Source of the DNA: CAZEIW01 sp964512305
GTDB lineage: Bacteria > Pseudomonadota > Gammaproteobacteria > Burkholderiales > Burkholderiaceae_F
DNA: 19,555 nucleotides
Assembly (NCBI GenBank): GCA_964512305.1
Contig: CAZEIW010000145.1
Coordinates: forward strand, 1-19,555
Direction: 5' to 3'
The notes beneath the pieces are model-generated. The model searched no databases. It worked only from the letters and a program-made list of their open reading frames with translations, and was not told where the DNA came from. Shown here in pieces: positions 7,016 to 14,224 of the stretch (position 1 is the stretch's first letter; each line of letters begins with the position of its first letter). The position numbers were made by a program, and so were the translations under genes.

Positions 7016-7753
7016 ATGAGAACAACCATGCGCGTTGCGACACCCCGAAGCGTGGCGATGACCCGGCACGCCATGACGATTGCCATCGGCGCCTGCCTGT
7101 CGGCGCTGGCCTGCGCTCCGGTTGCGGCGCAGACCAGCAACTCGGTGCGCCTCGGCATCTACGTCGTCCAGTACCACGTGAGCGCCGACGACCTGTCGGG
7201 GCCTTTCATTCCGGCGGGCACCAATCTCAACATCGACGTCAAGAACGTCAACACGGTGTACTTCGCCTACCTGCGGCGGCTGTCGGAACACTTCGACCTG
7301 GAATTCGCGGGCGGGTGGCCGCCGAAGACCGATACGGTCGGCAAGGGACCGGCGGCCGTGGGGTCGGTGCCGTACAACGGGCAGGTGATCGCGACGTCGA
7401 AGTGGTTCGCGCCGACGGTGCTGATCGAGTACAAGCTCTTCGACGACTCGTCGGCCTGGCGCCCGTTCGCCGGCCTCGGGATCAACTACACGCACTTCTA
7501 CGATCGCACCTCGACCGCGGCGGGCAACGCCGCCGCGGGCGGGCCGACGACCATTTCGCTGTCGGATTCGATCGGGCCCGCGGCGACCGTCGGCGTGACC
7601 TACCGGGTGCAGTCGAACTGGACGGTGCAGGGGTCGTATTCGAGGTCGAAGGTCCGCAGCGACGAGGAAGCCAACACGGCGGGGGTGGTGAGGAAGACGA
7701 CCATCAACTTCAATCCGGCGGCGTGGGTGCTGTCGGTGGGGTATAACTTTTGA
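7016..7753 (+). CDS. OmpW-family outer-membrane beta-barrel protein
   Basis: A 245-aa protein if started at the first in-frame ATG; alternatives at 7028, 7058 and 7073 keep the signal peptide (core IAIGACLSALACAPVAAQ) and differ only in the N-terminal tail. Ribosome sites are weak for all, as expected for a gene coupled to the upstream lipase, whose stop is eight bases away. The mature part shows alternating amphipathic strands, VNTVYFAYLRRLSEHFDLEF, APTVLIEYKLFD, WRPFAGLGINYTHFY and VGVTYRVQSNWTV, and ends in VGYNF with the terminal Phe needed for outer-membrane insertion. OmpW proteins are eight-stranded channels for small hydrophobic molecules, which would match a lipase neighbour. Confidence 0.85.
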   Translation: MRTTMRVATPRSVAMTRHAMTIAIGACLSALACAPVAAQTSNSVRLGIYVVQYHVSADDLSGPFIPAGTNLNIDVKNVNTVYFAYLRRLSEHFDLEFAGGWPPKTDTVGKGPAAVGSVPYNGQVIATSKWFAPTVLIEYKLFDDSSAWRPFAGLGINYTHFYDRTSTAAGNAAAGGPTTISLSDSIGPAATVGVTYRVQSNWTVQGSYSRSKVRSDEEANTAGVVRKTTINFNPAAWVLSVGYNF

Positions 7754-7765
7754 GGAAGTGAATCC

Positions 7766-7801
7766 GTCATCCCGGGCTCGTCCCGGGGATCCACGTCGGT
7801 G
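7766..7801 (-). repeat. Palindromic repeat R3
   Basis: Inverted member of the GACGTGGATCCCCGGG family. On the minus strand its arms are CCCCGGG and CCCGGG around ACGAG, one pair shorter than R1. It begins 12 bp after the OmpW stop and pairs tail to tail with R4. Confidence 0.8.
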
Positions 7802-7825
7802 CGAGGCTTAAGCGCTTCGTTTCGC

Positions 7826-7861
7826 GCCGACGTGGATGGCCGGGACAAGCCCGGCCATGAC
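7826..7861 (+). repeat. Palindromic repeat R4 (GGCC variant)
   Basis: Member of the same family in which the outer stem is GG/CC rather than CC/GG: arms GGCCGGG and CCCGGCC. The flanks GCCGACGTGGAT and ATGACG are unchanged. R3 and R4 fill the convergent gap between ompW and livF and could terminate both operons. Confidence 0.82.
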
Positions 7862-7933
7862 GATGCCTTTGGCGTCTTCTTTAGCAGGCGTCACCGGAAA
7901 TCCCGAGCGACGAGTTCGTCGCTGGGATCGCGG

Positions 7934-8653
<720 letters not shown>

Positions 8654-8671
8654 GACCGCGATTGCCCCGGT

Positions 8672-9496
8672 TCACGCCGCCTGCTGCGCCGTCTTGCCGC
8701 CTTCGCCGTCCGCGCCGTGCTTGGCGCGCCCCAGATAAGCCTCGATCACCGTGGGGTCGCGCTGTACCGACGCGGGAGTTCCCTCGGCGATGGCCTTGCC
8801 GTAGTCGAGCACCGTGACGCGGTCGCACAGACCCATCACCAGCTTCACGTCGTGCTCGATCAGCAGGATGGTCACGCCGTCCTTGCGGATGCTCTCCAGC
8901 AGGCCGCGCAGCGACACTTTTTCGGTCGCGTTCATGCCCGCGGCGGGCTCGTCGAGCGCCAGCAGCTTGGGGTCGGTCGCGAGCGCGCGCGCGATCTCGA
9001 GCCGGCGCTGGTCGCCATAGGCGAGCGTGCGCGCCTGCACGTTGGCGTAGCGGTCGATGCCGACGTAGCTCAACAGCTCCAGGCTGCGGCTGCGGATCTC
9101 GGCTTCCTCGCGCCGCGCACGCGGCGTGCGCAGCACGGCGTCGAGCGCGTTGGCGCGCGTGCGCACATGGCGGCCGACCATGACGTTCTCCAGCACCGTC
9201 ATGTCCGGGAACAGGCGGATGTTCTGGAACGTGCGCGCGATCCCGGCCTCCGCCACGCGGTGCACGGCGGCCGGCGAGTAAGGCTTGCCGTCGAGCTCGA
9301 ACGTCCCGCTGTCGGGCGTATAAAGCCCGGTCAGGACGTTGAAGAAGGTCGTCTTGCCCGCGCCGTTGGGGCCGATCAGGCCGTAGATCTGCCCGCGCCC
9401 GATGGCAATGCCGACTTCCGCGAGCGCCTGCAGGCCGCCGAATCGCTTGCTGACGGCGGCGGCCTTGAGGAGGAGGTTGGAGGCGGTGGATTCCAT
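8672..9496 (-). CDS. livG: Branched-chain amino acid ABC transporter ATP-binding protein LivG
   Basis: A 274-aa ABC ATPase with Walker A GPNGAGKTT (42-50), the LivG-type signature LAYGDQRRLEIARAL (158-172) instead of LSGGQ, Walker B LLALDEPAAGMN (178-189) and H-loop LLIEHDVKLVM with His215. The stretch GIARTFQNIRLFPDMTVLENVMVGRH is typical of the LivG family. It starts 10 bp after the livM stop. The C-terminal tail after the usual IEAYLG (GRAKHGADGEGGKTAQQAA) is an Ala/Gly/Lys-rich extension with no recognised motif. Confidence 0.93.
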   Translation of the reverse strand: MESTASNLLLKAAAVSKRFGGLQALAEVGIAIGRGQIYGLIGPNGAGKTTFFNVLTGLYTPDSGTFELDGKPYSPAAVHRVAEAGIARTFQNIRLFPDMTVLENVMVGRHVRTRANALDAVLRTPRARREEAEIRSRSLELLSYVGIDRYANVQARTLAYGDQRRLEIARALATDPKLLALDEPAAGMNATEKVSLRGLLESIRKDGVTILLIEHDVKLVMGLCDRVTVLDYGKAIAEGTPASVQRDPTVIEAYLGRAKHGADGEGGKTAQQAA

Positions 9497-9506
9497 CGGC
9501 CGCCCC

Positions 9507-10655
9507 TCAAGCCGCCTGCGGCCGCCCGGCGGCCGGTTTGTCCATCTGCGCCGGGTTGACGCCGTGCTCCGGCGCCGGCCACATGCCCTTCGGCCGGTAC
9601 AGCATCACCGCCACCATCGCCAGGCCGTACAGCAGCATCCGCAGCACCTCGGAATCGATCAGGATACGGCCGAACAAGTGCTGCTGCAGCGGGCCGACCG
9701 TGTGGCGCAGGAACTCCGGGAAGACCGAGAGCAGGACGGCGCCGAAGATCACGCCTGGGATGTGGCCAAGGCCGCCGAGCACGATCATCGACAGGACGAT
9801 GATCGACTCCATCAGCGCGAACGACTCCGGCGACACGAAGCCCTGGAACGCCGCGAACATGGCGCCCGAGACGCCACCGAACGTGGCGCCGAGCGCGAAC
9901 GCGAGCAGCTTGATGTTGCGCGTGTTGATGCCCATCGCCTTGGCGGCCACGTCGTCCTCGCGGATGGCCATCCAGGCCCGCCCGATGCGGGAGTCCTGCA
10001 GGCGGATGCACACCAGGACCGAGGCCACCGCCAGCGCCAGGAACAGGTAGTAGTACATGTGCACGGACGTGAAGTGCACGCCGAGCACGACCTGCGGCTT
10101 GGACAGATCCAGCAGGCTGCCGAAGCGGACGGGGTCGATCAGGGTGATCCCCTGCGGTCCGTTGGTGAAGTTGAGCGGCGCGTTCAGGTTGTTCAGGAAG
10201 ATCCGGATGATCTCGCCGAAGCCCAGCGTCACGATCGCCAGGTAGTCGCCCCGCAGCTTCAGCACCGGCGCGCCGAGCAGGATGCCGAACATCGCGGCCA
10301 GTCCGGCACCGAGCGGGATCGCGAACCAGATCGGGATGTGCAGCCCGTGCGGGAACGCCGCGGCGATGACGGGGAAGTTGTCGGTCAGGTGCGGCGAAGC
10401 GAGCAGCGCGAACGTGTAGGCGCCCACCGCGTAGAAGGCGATGTAGCCGAGGTCGAGCAGGCCGGCGAAGCCGACCACGATGTTCAGTCCGAGCGCCAGC
10501 ATCACGTACAGCGCCGCGAACGACAGGGCGCGGATCCAGGCGGCGCCGAACATGCCGACCGCGAACGGCAGGACGATCAGCGCCACCGCCATCCCGGCGG
10601 TTGCGGCCAGGGCGGCGCCGGGGCGGTTGCGCAGGCGGGGGAAGAAGAGGCTCAC
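9507..10655 (-). CDS. livM: Branched-chain amino acid ABC transporter permease LivM
   Basis: A 382-aa polytopic membrane protein with about ten hydrophobic segments. The family motifs GLNIVVGFAGLLDLGYIAFY, LKLRGDYLAIVTLGFGEIIRI, the EAA-like cytoplasmic loop RAWMAIREDDVAAKAMGIN and GGLGHIPGVIFGAVLL identify LivM. It forms the membrane channel with LivH. The start is GTG, supported by GGAGGAT eight bases upstream in a context nearly the same as that of livH and livK. It starts 18 bp after the livH stop. The C-terminus (about residues 355-382) is a hydrophilic Pro/Ala tail. Confidence 0.93.
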   Translation of the reverse strand: MSLFFPRLRNRPGAALAATAGMAVALIVLPFAVGMFGAAWIRALSFAALYVMLALGLNIVVGFAGLLDLGYIAFYAVGAYTFALLASPHLTDNFPVIAAAFPHGLHIPIWFAIPLGAGLAAMFGILLGAPVLKLRGDYLAIVTLGFGEIIRIFLNNLNAPLNFTNGPQGITLIDPVRFGSLLDLSKPQVVLGVHFTSVHMYYYLFLALAVASVLVCIRLQDSRIGRAWMAIREDDVAAKAMGINTRNIKLLAFALGATFGGVSGAMFAAFQGFVSPESFALMESIIVLSMIVLGGLGHIPGVIFGAVLLSVFPEFLRHTVGPLQQHLFGRILIDSEVLRMLLYGLAMVAVMLYRPKGMWPAPEHGVNPAQMDKPAAGRPQAA

Positions 10656-10673
10656 GGCGATCCTCCGCAGGGT

Positions 10674-11603
10674 TCAGGCGCGGTCCGCGACGCGTTCGCC
10701 AAGCAGGCCCGACGGCCTGAGGATCAGCACCGCGCACAGCACGATGAAGGCGAACACGTCCTGGTAGTTGCTGCCGAGCACGCCTCCGGTGAGCTGGCCG
10801 ATATAGCCGGCGCCGAGCGCCTCGATCAGCCCGAGCAGGATGCCGCCGAGCATGGCGCCGGCGATGTTGCCGATGCCGCCCAGCACCGCGGCGGTGAACG
10901 CCTTGAGCCCCGGGATGAACCCCATGTAGAAGTGCGCGACCGAGTACACCGCGGCCTGCATCACGCCGGCGACCGCCGCCAGCGCGGCGCCGATCGCGAA
11001 GGTGGCGGCGATCACGAAGTTCGGGTTGACCCCCATCAATCCGGCAACGCGCGGATTCTCGGCCGTCGCACGCATTGCCCGGCCCAGCTTGGTGCGGTTC
11101 ACCAGCAGCGTGAGCCCGAACATGATGGCCGCCGACAGCGCGACGACCAGCAGCTTGGTGACGGTCACGGTCGCGCCGGCGACCGGGATCGGATCGGAAG
11201 GCAGCAGCTGCGGGAATGTCAGGTAGTTGCGTCCCCAGACGATCATTGCCATGGTCTGCAGCAGCAGCGAAACGCCGATCGCGGTGATCAGCGGCGCCAG
11301 GCGCGGCGCGTTGCGCAGCGGGCGATAGGCGACGCGTTCGATGATCAGGCTGAGCACGATGCACACCGGGATCGCGGCCGCCATGCCGACGATCATCAGC
11401 AGCCAGCCGGGCATGTCCGGCCAGTGCGTCTGCAGCCACAGGATCATGCTGAGCGAGGTCAGCGCGCCCACCATCAGCACGTCGCCGTGCGCGAAGTTGA
11501 TCAGGTTCAAGATCCCGTACACCATCGTGTAGCCGAGCGCGATCAGCGAATAAAGGCTGCCGAGCACCAGGCCGTTGATGACCTGCTGGATGAAAGTGTC
11601 CAT
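10674..11603 (-). CDS. livH: Branched-chain amino acid ABC transporter permease LivH
   Basis: A 309-aa membrane protein. The N-terminal QQVINGLVLGSLYSLIALGY, then TMVYGILNLINFAHGDVLM, and the later RAMRATAENPRVAGLMGVN loop (ABC permease coupling helix) and LGGIGNIAGAMLGGILLGL are classic LivH. GGGAGGAT lies about eight bases before ATG. It is separated from livK by 211 bp that hold an intrinsic terminator, so livHMGF may get its message by read-through or from its own promoter. A 26-codon upstream ORF ends in TAATG on the livH start. Confidence 0.93.
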   Translation of the reverse strand: MDTFIQQVINGLVLGSLYSLIALGYTMVYGILNLINFAHGDVLMVGALTSLSMILWLQTHWPDMPGWLLMIVGMAAAIPVCIVLSLIIERVAYRPLRNAPRLAPLITAIGVSLLLQTMAMIVWGRNYLTFPQLLPSDPIPVAGATVTVTKLLVVALSAAIMFGLTLLVNRTKLGRAMRATAENPRVAGLMGVNPNFVIAATFAIGAALAAVAGVMQAAVYSVAHFYMGFIPGLKAFTAAVLGGIGNIAGAMLGGILLGLIEALGAGYIGQLTGGVLGSNYQDVFAFIVLCAVLILRPSGLLGERVADRA

Positions 11604-11683
11604 TAGCGGGGATCCTCCCTGACCATCAAGCGCCGTCTCCGGGCGGGCCGTTCCGGGTCCGGAACGAGCTCCATTCCTGCCAT
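11603..11683 (-). CDS. Possible small upstream ORF overlapping the livH start
   Basis: A 26-codon frame starting MAGMELVPDPERP, containing ARRRRLMV and ending REDPR; its TAA overlaps the livH ATG by one base (TAATG), as in translationally coupled pairs. It has no good ribosome site (only AGG directly before ATG). The livH ribosome binding site lies inside it. It could be a chance frame; the only support is the exact overlap. Confidence 0.22.
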   Translation of the reverse strand: MAGMELVPDPERPARRRRLMVREDPR

Positions 11684-11735
11684 CCTAGCAATTTGTAAGG
11701 CACAAGCACACCGCGCGCCGGGCCGGGCAAACAAA

Positions 11736-11757
11736 AACGGCACCCGAAGGTGCCGTT
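11736..11757 (-). terminator. Intrinsic terminator between livK and livH
   Basis: Perfect nine-pair stem AACGGCACC / GGTGCCGTT with loop CGAA (TTCG on the minus strand), followed on the minus strand by a T-rich run (TTTTTGTTTG). It lies 58 bp after the livK stop. Read-through would set the ratio of abundant binding protein to scarce membrane components, a common arrangement in ABC operons. Confidence 0.85.
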
Positions 11758-11814
11758 CCCGCCACAGTCAACCCGGCCAGGCATTTGCGCAGGGCCGGGG
11801 GCAGGGCATGCGGA

Positions 11815-12996
11815 TCAGCGCGACGTGGCGAGGTAGTCGAGCTTGCCGTCCTTGACCTTGAACATCGAGATCGCCCCGTTCTTCAGGTCGCCCTTCTCGT
11901 CGAACGAGATCGTGCCGGTGAGGCCGGTGTAGTTCGTGGCAGGCATCGCGGCCGTGATCGCGGCCCGGTCGACCTTGCCCGCGCGCTTGATCGCGTCGGC
12001 GATCACAAAGACTGCGTCGTACGAGTACGGCGAGTAGATCTGGACGTCGGTGCCGAACTTCGCCTTGTACTTGGCCTTGAACTCCTCGCCCTTCGGCAGC
12101 TTGTCGACCGCTTCGCCGGCCATCGAGCAGGTCAGGACGTTGGCGGCGTCGCCGGCCAGCTTGATGAACTCGGGCGAGCACACGCCGTCGCCGGCCAGCA
12201 GCGGGGCCTTGATGCCGAGCTGCTTCATCTGCTTGGCCATCGGGCCGGCGGTGGCGTCCATGCCGCCGTACATCACGACGGCGGGCTTGACGGACTTGAT
12301 CTTGGTCAGGATGGCGTTGAAGTCGGTCGCCTTGTCGTTGGTGAACTCGCGCGCCACGACCTTCAGGCCCTTCTCCTTCGCGACCCGCTCAACCACGTCC
12401 GCCAGGCCCTGGCCGTACGCGGTGCGGTCGTCGATGATCGCGATCGTCTTCGCCTTCATCTCGTCCGCGGCGTAGTTCGCCAGCACCGAGCCCTGCTGAT
12501 TGTCGTTGGCAACGTCGCGGAACGTCGTCTTGAAGCCCTGTTCGGTCAGCTTCGGATTGGTCGCCGACGGCGAGATCTGCGTGACGTTGGCGTCGGAATA
12601 GATCTTCGAGGCCGGGATCGAGGTGCCGGAGTTCAAGTGGCCGACCACCGCGACCACGCCCGCGTCGACCAGCTTCTGCGCCGCCAGCGTGCCTTCCTTC
12701 GGGTCGGCCTTGTCGTCCTCGGCGACGATCTCGATCTTGTAGGTCTTGTCGCCGACCTTCAGTCCGCCGGCGGCGTTGATCTCGTCGGCGGCCAGGCGCG
12801 CGCCGTTCTCGTTGTCCTTGCCCAGGTGGGCGATTTCGCCGGTCAGCGGCGCCACGTGGCCGATCTTGATGACGTCGCCGGCGGCCGAGGCTTCTTCCTT
12901 CTTGGCCGACGCGGCTTCTTCCTTCTTGCCGCAGGCGGCGAGCGCGACCGCGGCCACGATCGCCAGCGGGGCGATCTTTCTGATCAAACTTTGCAT
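11815..12996 (-). CDS. livK: Branched-chain amino acid ABC transporter substrate-binding protein (lipoprotein type)
   Basis: A 393-aa type I periplasmic binding protein. The sequence DVIKIGHVAPLTGEIAHLGKDNENGARLAADEINAAGG is typical of Leu/Ile/Val-binding proteins, as are VVAVVGHLNSGTSIPAS, SPSATNPKLTEQGFKTTFRDVANDNQQG and YSPYSYDAVFVIADAI. The N-terminus carries a lipobox LAAC with Cys22, then a charged linker in which KKEEA occurs twice (residues 24-36); the underlying 15-bp DNA unit is repeated at 12890-12904 and 12914-12928. Lipid anchoring is usual in Gram-positives but less so for proteobacterial LivK. AGGAGGAT eight bases before ATG fixes the start. Ligand specificity (branched-chain versus other amino acids) cannot be read from the sequence. 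Confidence 0.92.
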   Translation of the reverse strand: MQSLIRKIAPLAIVAAVALAACGKKEEAASAKKEEASAAGDVIKIGHVAPLTGEIAHLGKDNENGARLAADEINAAGGLKVGDKTYKIEIVAEDDKADPKEGTLAAQKLVDAGVVAVVGHLNSGTSIPASKIYSDANVTQISPSATNPKLTEQGFKTTFRDVANDNQQGSVLANYAADEMKAKTIAIIDDRTAYGQGLADVVERVAKEKGLKVVAREFTNDKATDFNAILTKIKSVKPAVVMYGGMDATAGPMAKQMKQLGIKAPLLAGDGVCSPEFIKLAGDAANVLTCSMAGEAVDKLPKGEEFKAKYKAKFGTDVQIYSPYSYDAVFVIADAIKRAGKVDRAAITAAMPATNYTGLTGTISFDEKGDLKNGAISMFKVKDGKLDYLATSR

Positions 12997-13090
12997 TCGG
13001 GGATCCTCCTCGGTGATCGGCGCCGGCCGCTATGCGGTGCGCGCGGGCATGTACCCAGGCCGACGGCGATCGATGGTTGAACTGACGTTT

Positions 13091-13108
13091 GGTTCTTCGA
13101 TTCGAACC
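13091..13108 (-). other. Hairpin in the livK 5' untranslated region
   Basis: Arms GGTTC (13091-13095) and GAACC (13104-13108) with an 8-nt loop lie just downstream of the predicted livK start site. It could be an operator or an mRNA element; there is no further support. Confidence 0.25.
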
Positions 13109-13121
13109 GACAAAGCGCGCG

Positions 13122-13151
13122 ATTGTACGCGCGACTGAAAGACCTCGTCCC
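13122..13151 (-). promoter_or_regulatory. Predicted livK promoter
   Basis: On the minus strand TACAAT (13127-13122) is 5/6 to the -10 consensus and sits inside GCGCG...CGCGC flanks. With an 18-bp spacer, GGGACG (13151-13146) keeps GAC of TTGACA. Transcription would begin near 13115, giving a 5' leader of about 120 nt before livK. Confidence 0.5.
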
Positions 13152-13196
13152 CGTGCGGGAGAAGCACGAAGCCCAGGCGCGACCGCTGCCCGGGGC

Positions 13197-13511
13197 TTAC
13201 TTCAGGGACAGGACCCATTTGACCAGCTGCGTAGCCTCGGCCTCGTTGACCTGGGGGTTGGCGGGCATGGGGACCTGTCCCCACACGCCGACGCCCCCTT
13301 CGCGGACCTTCTTCGCCAGCTTGGCGACCGCGCCGGCATCATTCGCGTACTTGGCCGCCACATCCTTGTACGCGGGGCCCACCAGCTTCTTGTCGACCGC
13401 GTGGCAGGCCAGGCAATTCTTCTGCTTCGCCAGGTCCATCTGGGCCAGCGCGGCGCTGCTGAACAGCGTGCCGGTCATCGCGGCGGCCAGGACGAACAGG
13501 ATCTTCCTCAT
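13197..13511 (-). CDS. Small periplasmic cytochrome c (class I, c551/c552-like)
   Basis: A 104-aa protein with a signal peptide (MRKILFVLAAAMTG... cut after ALA, residue 23) and a mature part of about 81 residues. The haem site is C33-L-A-C36-H37, the GPAYKDVAAKY stretch is typical of class I c-type cytochromes, and the distal ligand is Met82 in VWGQVPMPANP. The C-terminal helix is EATQLVKWVLSL. It is a soluble one-electron carrier, for example to a terminal oxidase or a nitrogen-oxide reductase; the partner cannot be told. GAGGAG about nine bases before ATG supports the start. It reads toward livK, whose promoter lies just beyond its stop; no strong terminator was seen between them. Confidence 0.93.
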   Translation of the reverse strand: MRKILFVLAAAMTGTLFSSAALAQMDLAKQKNCLACHAVDKKLVGPAYKDVAAKYANDAGAVAKLAKKVREGGVGVWGQVPMPANPQVNEAEATQLVKWVLSLK

Positions 13512-13702
13512 TTTGAAACTCTCCTCGTTGGTGAACAGCCGGGGGTGGTGGTTATCCGGGGCGTGTGTGCGCTGCGGGAAACGGCAAGTTTAACGTTGCG
13601 GGTGCCGTGCCGTTGACGCCGCCCGCGAAGGGCCCCCGAATCCGCGGGAGAGGAGCCCACGGGGCAAATGCGAAGCCGTTTGCATTCTCATCCGCGCGGC
13701 CG

Positions 13703-13731
13703 CTGGCGATCGCGCGCCGGCCGGCTATAGT
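13703..13731 (+). promoter_or_regulatory. Predicted promoter of the Trp-rich protein gene
   Basis: TATAGT (13726-13731) matches the -10 consensus at five of six bases. The -35 at 17-bp spacing is CTGGCG, a weak match. The start site would be near 13738, with a 5' leader of about 34 nt. The rest of the 260-bp divergent gap shows no clear feature. Confidence 0.45.
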
Positions 13732-13771
13732 TCGTCCGGTCGTCTCCTGAACGAAGCGTCGCGGCAACGAA

Positions 13772-14020
13772 ATGTGGCTGGTCTGGATCGGGGTCGCCTT
13801 CCTAGCCTTGCGCTGGTTCCAGATCGGCTGGTTCGCGAGCCTGTCCTGGTGGTGGGTGGCGCTTCCGTTCGGGCTCGCCCTCGTGTGGTTCGAGGTGATC
13901 GAGCCGCGTACCGGACTTGACCGCAAGCGCGCTTTCGACGAGATGGAAAAGAACAAGCAGTCGCGCATCAAGCGCGCGCTGGAGCGCGACATCAACGCGA
14001 TGCGAGGCAGGCGCCGCTGA
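13772..14020 (+). CDS. Small Trp-rich membrane protein (TIGR04438 type)
   Basis: An 82-aa protein whose first 40 residues contain eight Trp, including WWW at 26-28. Two hydrophobic segments (about 2-20 and 25-43) are followed by a charged cytoplasmic-type tail RKRAFDEMEKNKQSRIKRALERD. This matches my memory of the TIGR04438 small Trp-rich family common in betaproteobacteria; its function is unknown. No strong ribosome site is seen before ATG, but the start gives the expected Trp-rich N-terminus. It stands alone, divergent from the cytochrome gene and upstream of the receptor gene. Confidence 0.8.
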   Translation: MWLVWIGVAFLALRWFQIGWFASLSWWWVALPFGLALVWFEVIEPRTGLDRKRAFDEMEKNKQSRIKRALERDINAMRGRRR

Positions 14021-14103
14021 GGCGGGGGGCCGCGGAGCCGCCCAGCCCCGGCGTCTCGCACGGACGATCCGAACTGCCGTCCCTTCGGGCCGCATTTCGC
14101 GGG

Positions 14104-14131
14104 TTGGCCGCAGCCAGGTCCTGGGAATAAT
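14104..14131 (+). promoter_or_regulatory. Predicted sigma70 promoter of the Aer-like receptor
   Basis: TTGGCC (14104-14109), a 16-bp spacer and AATAAT (14126-14131, five of six to the -10 consensus) form a reasonable housekeeping promoter, with a start near 14138 and a leader of about 87 nt. No sigma28 flagellar promoter could be matched in this gap. Confidence 0.5.
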
Positions 14132-14224
14132 CCTCGTCAAGGCCATGCTTTTCCGGGCGCTCCGCGCCGGCTTGGCCTTGCCCCGCGGGGGCCCGGGGGC
14201 TGCGACGATTTCCAGGACGCTGAG

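Noticed and set aside
9402..11606. Long plus-strand open frame (734 codons) opposite livM and livH
   Set aside because: It is antisense to two well-recognised permease genes, and its composition (Gln, His, Asp, Arg, Glu) is that of a shadow frame.
13091..13108. tRNA-like T-arm sequence GGTTCGAATC on the minus strand
   Set aside because: The T-stem pairs for only about three bases and no acceptor, anticodon or D arm can be found around it, so it is neither a tRNA nor a convincing att site.
14021..14224. Flagellar (sigma28) promoter for the Aer-like receptor
   Set aside because: No TAAA-N15-GCCGATAA-like match was found; a sigma70-type promoter at 14104-14131 fits better.
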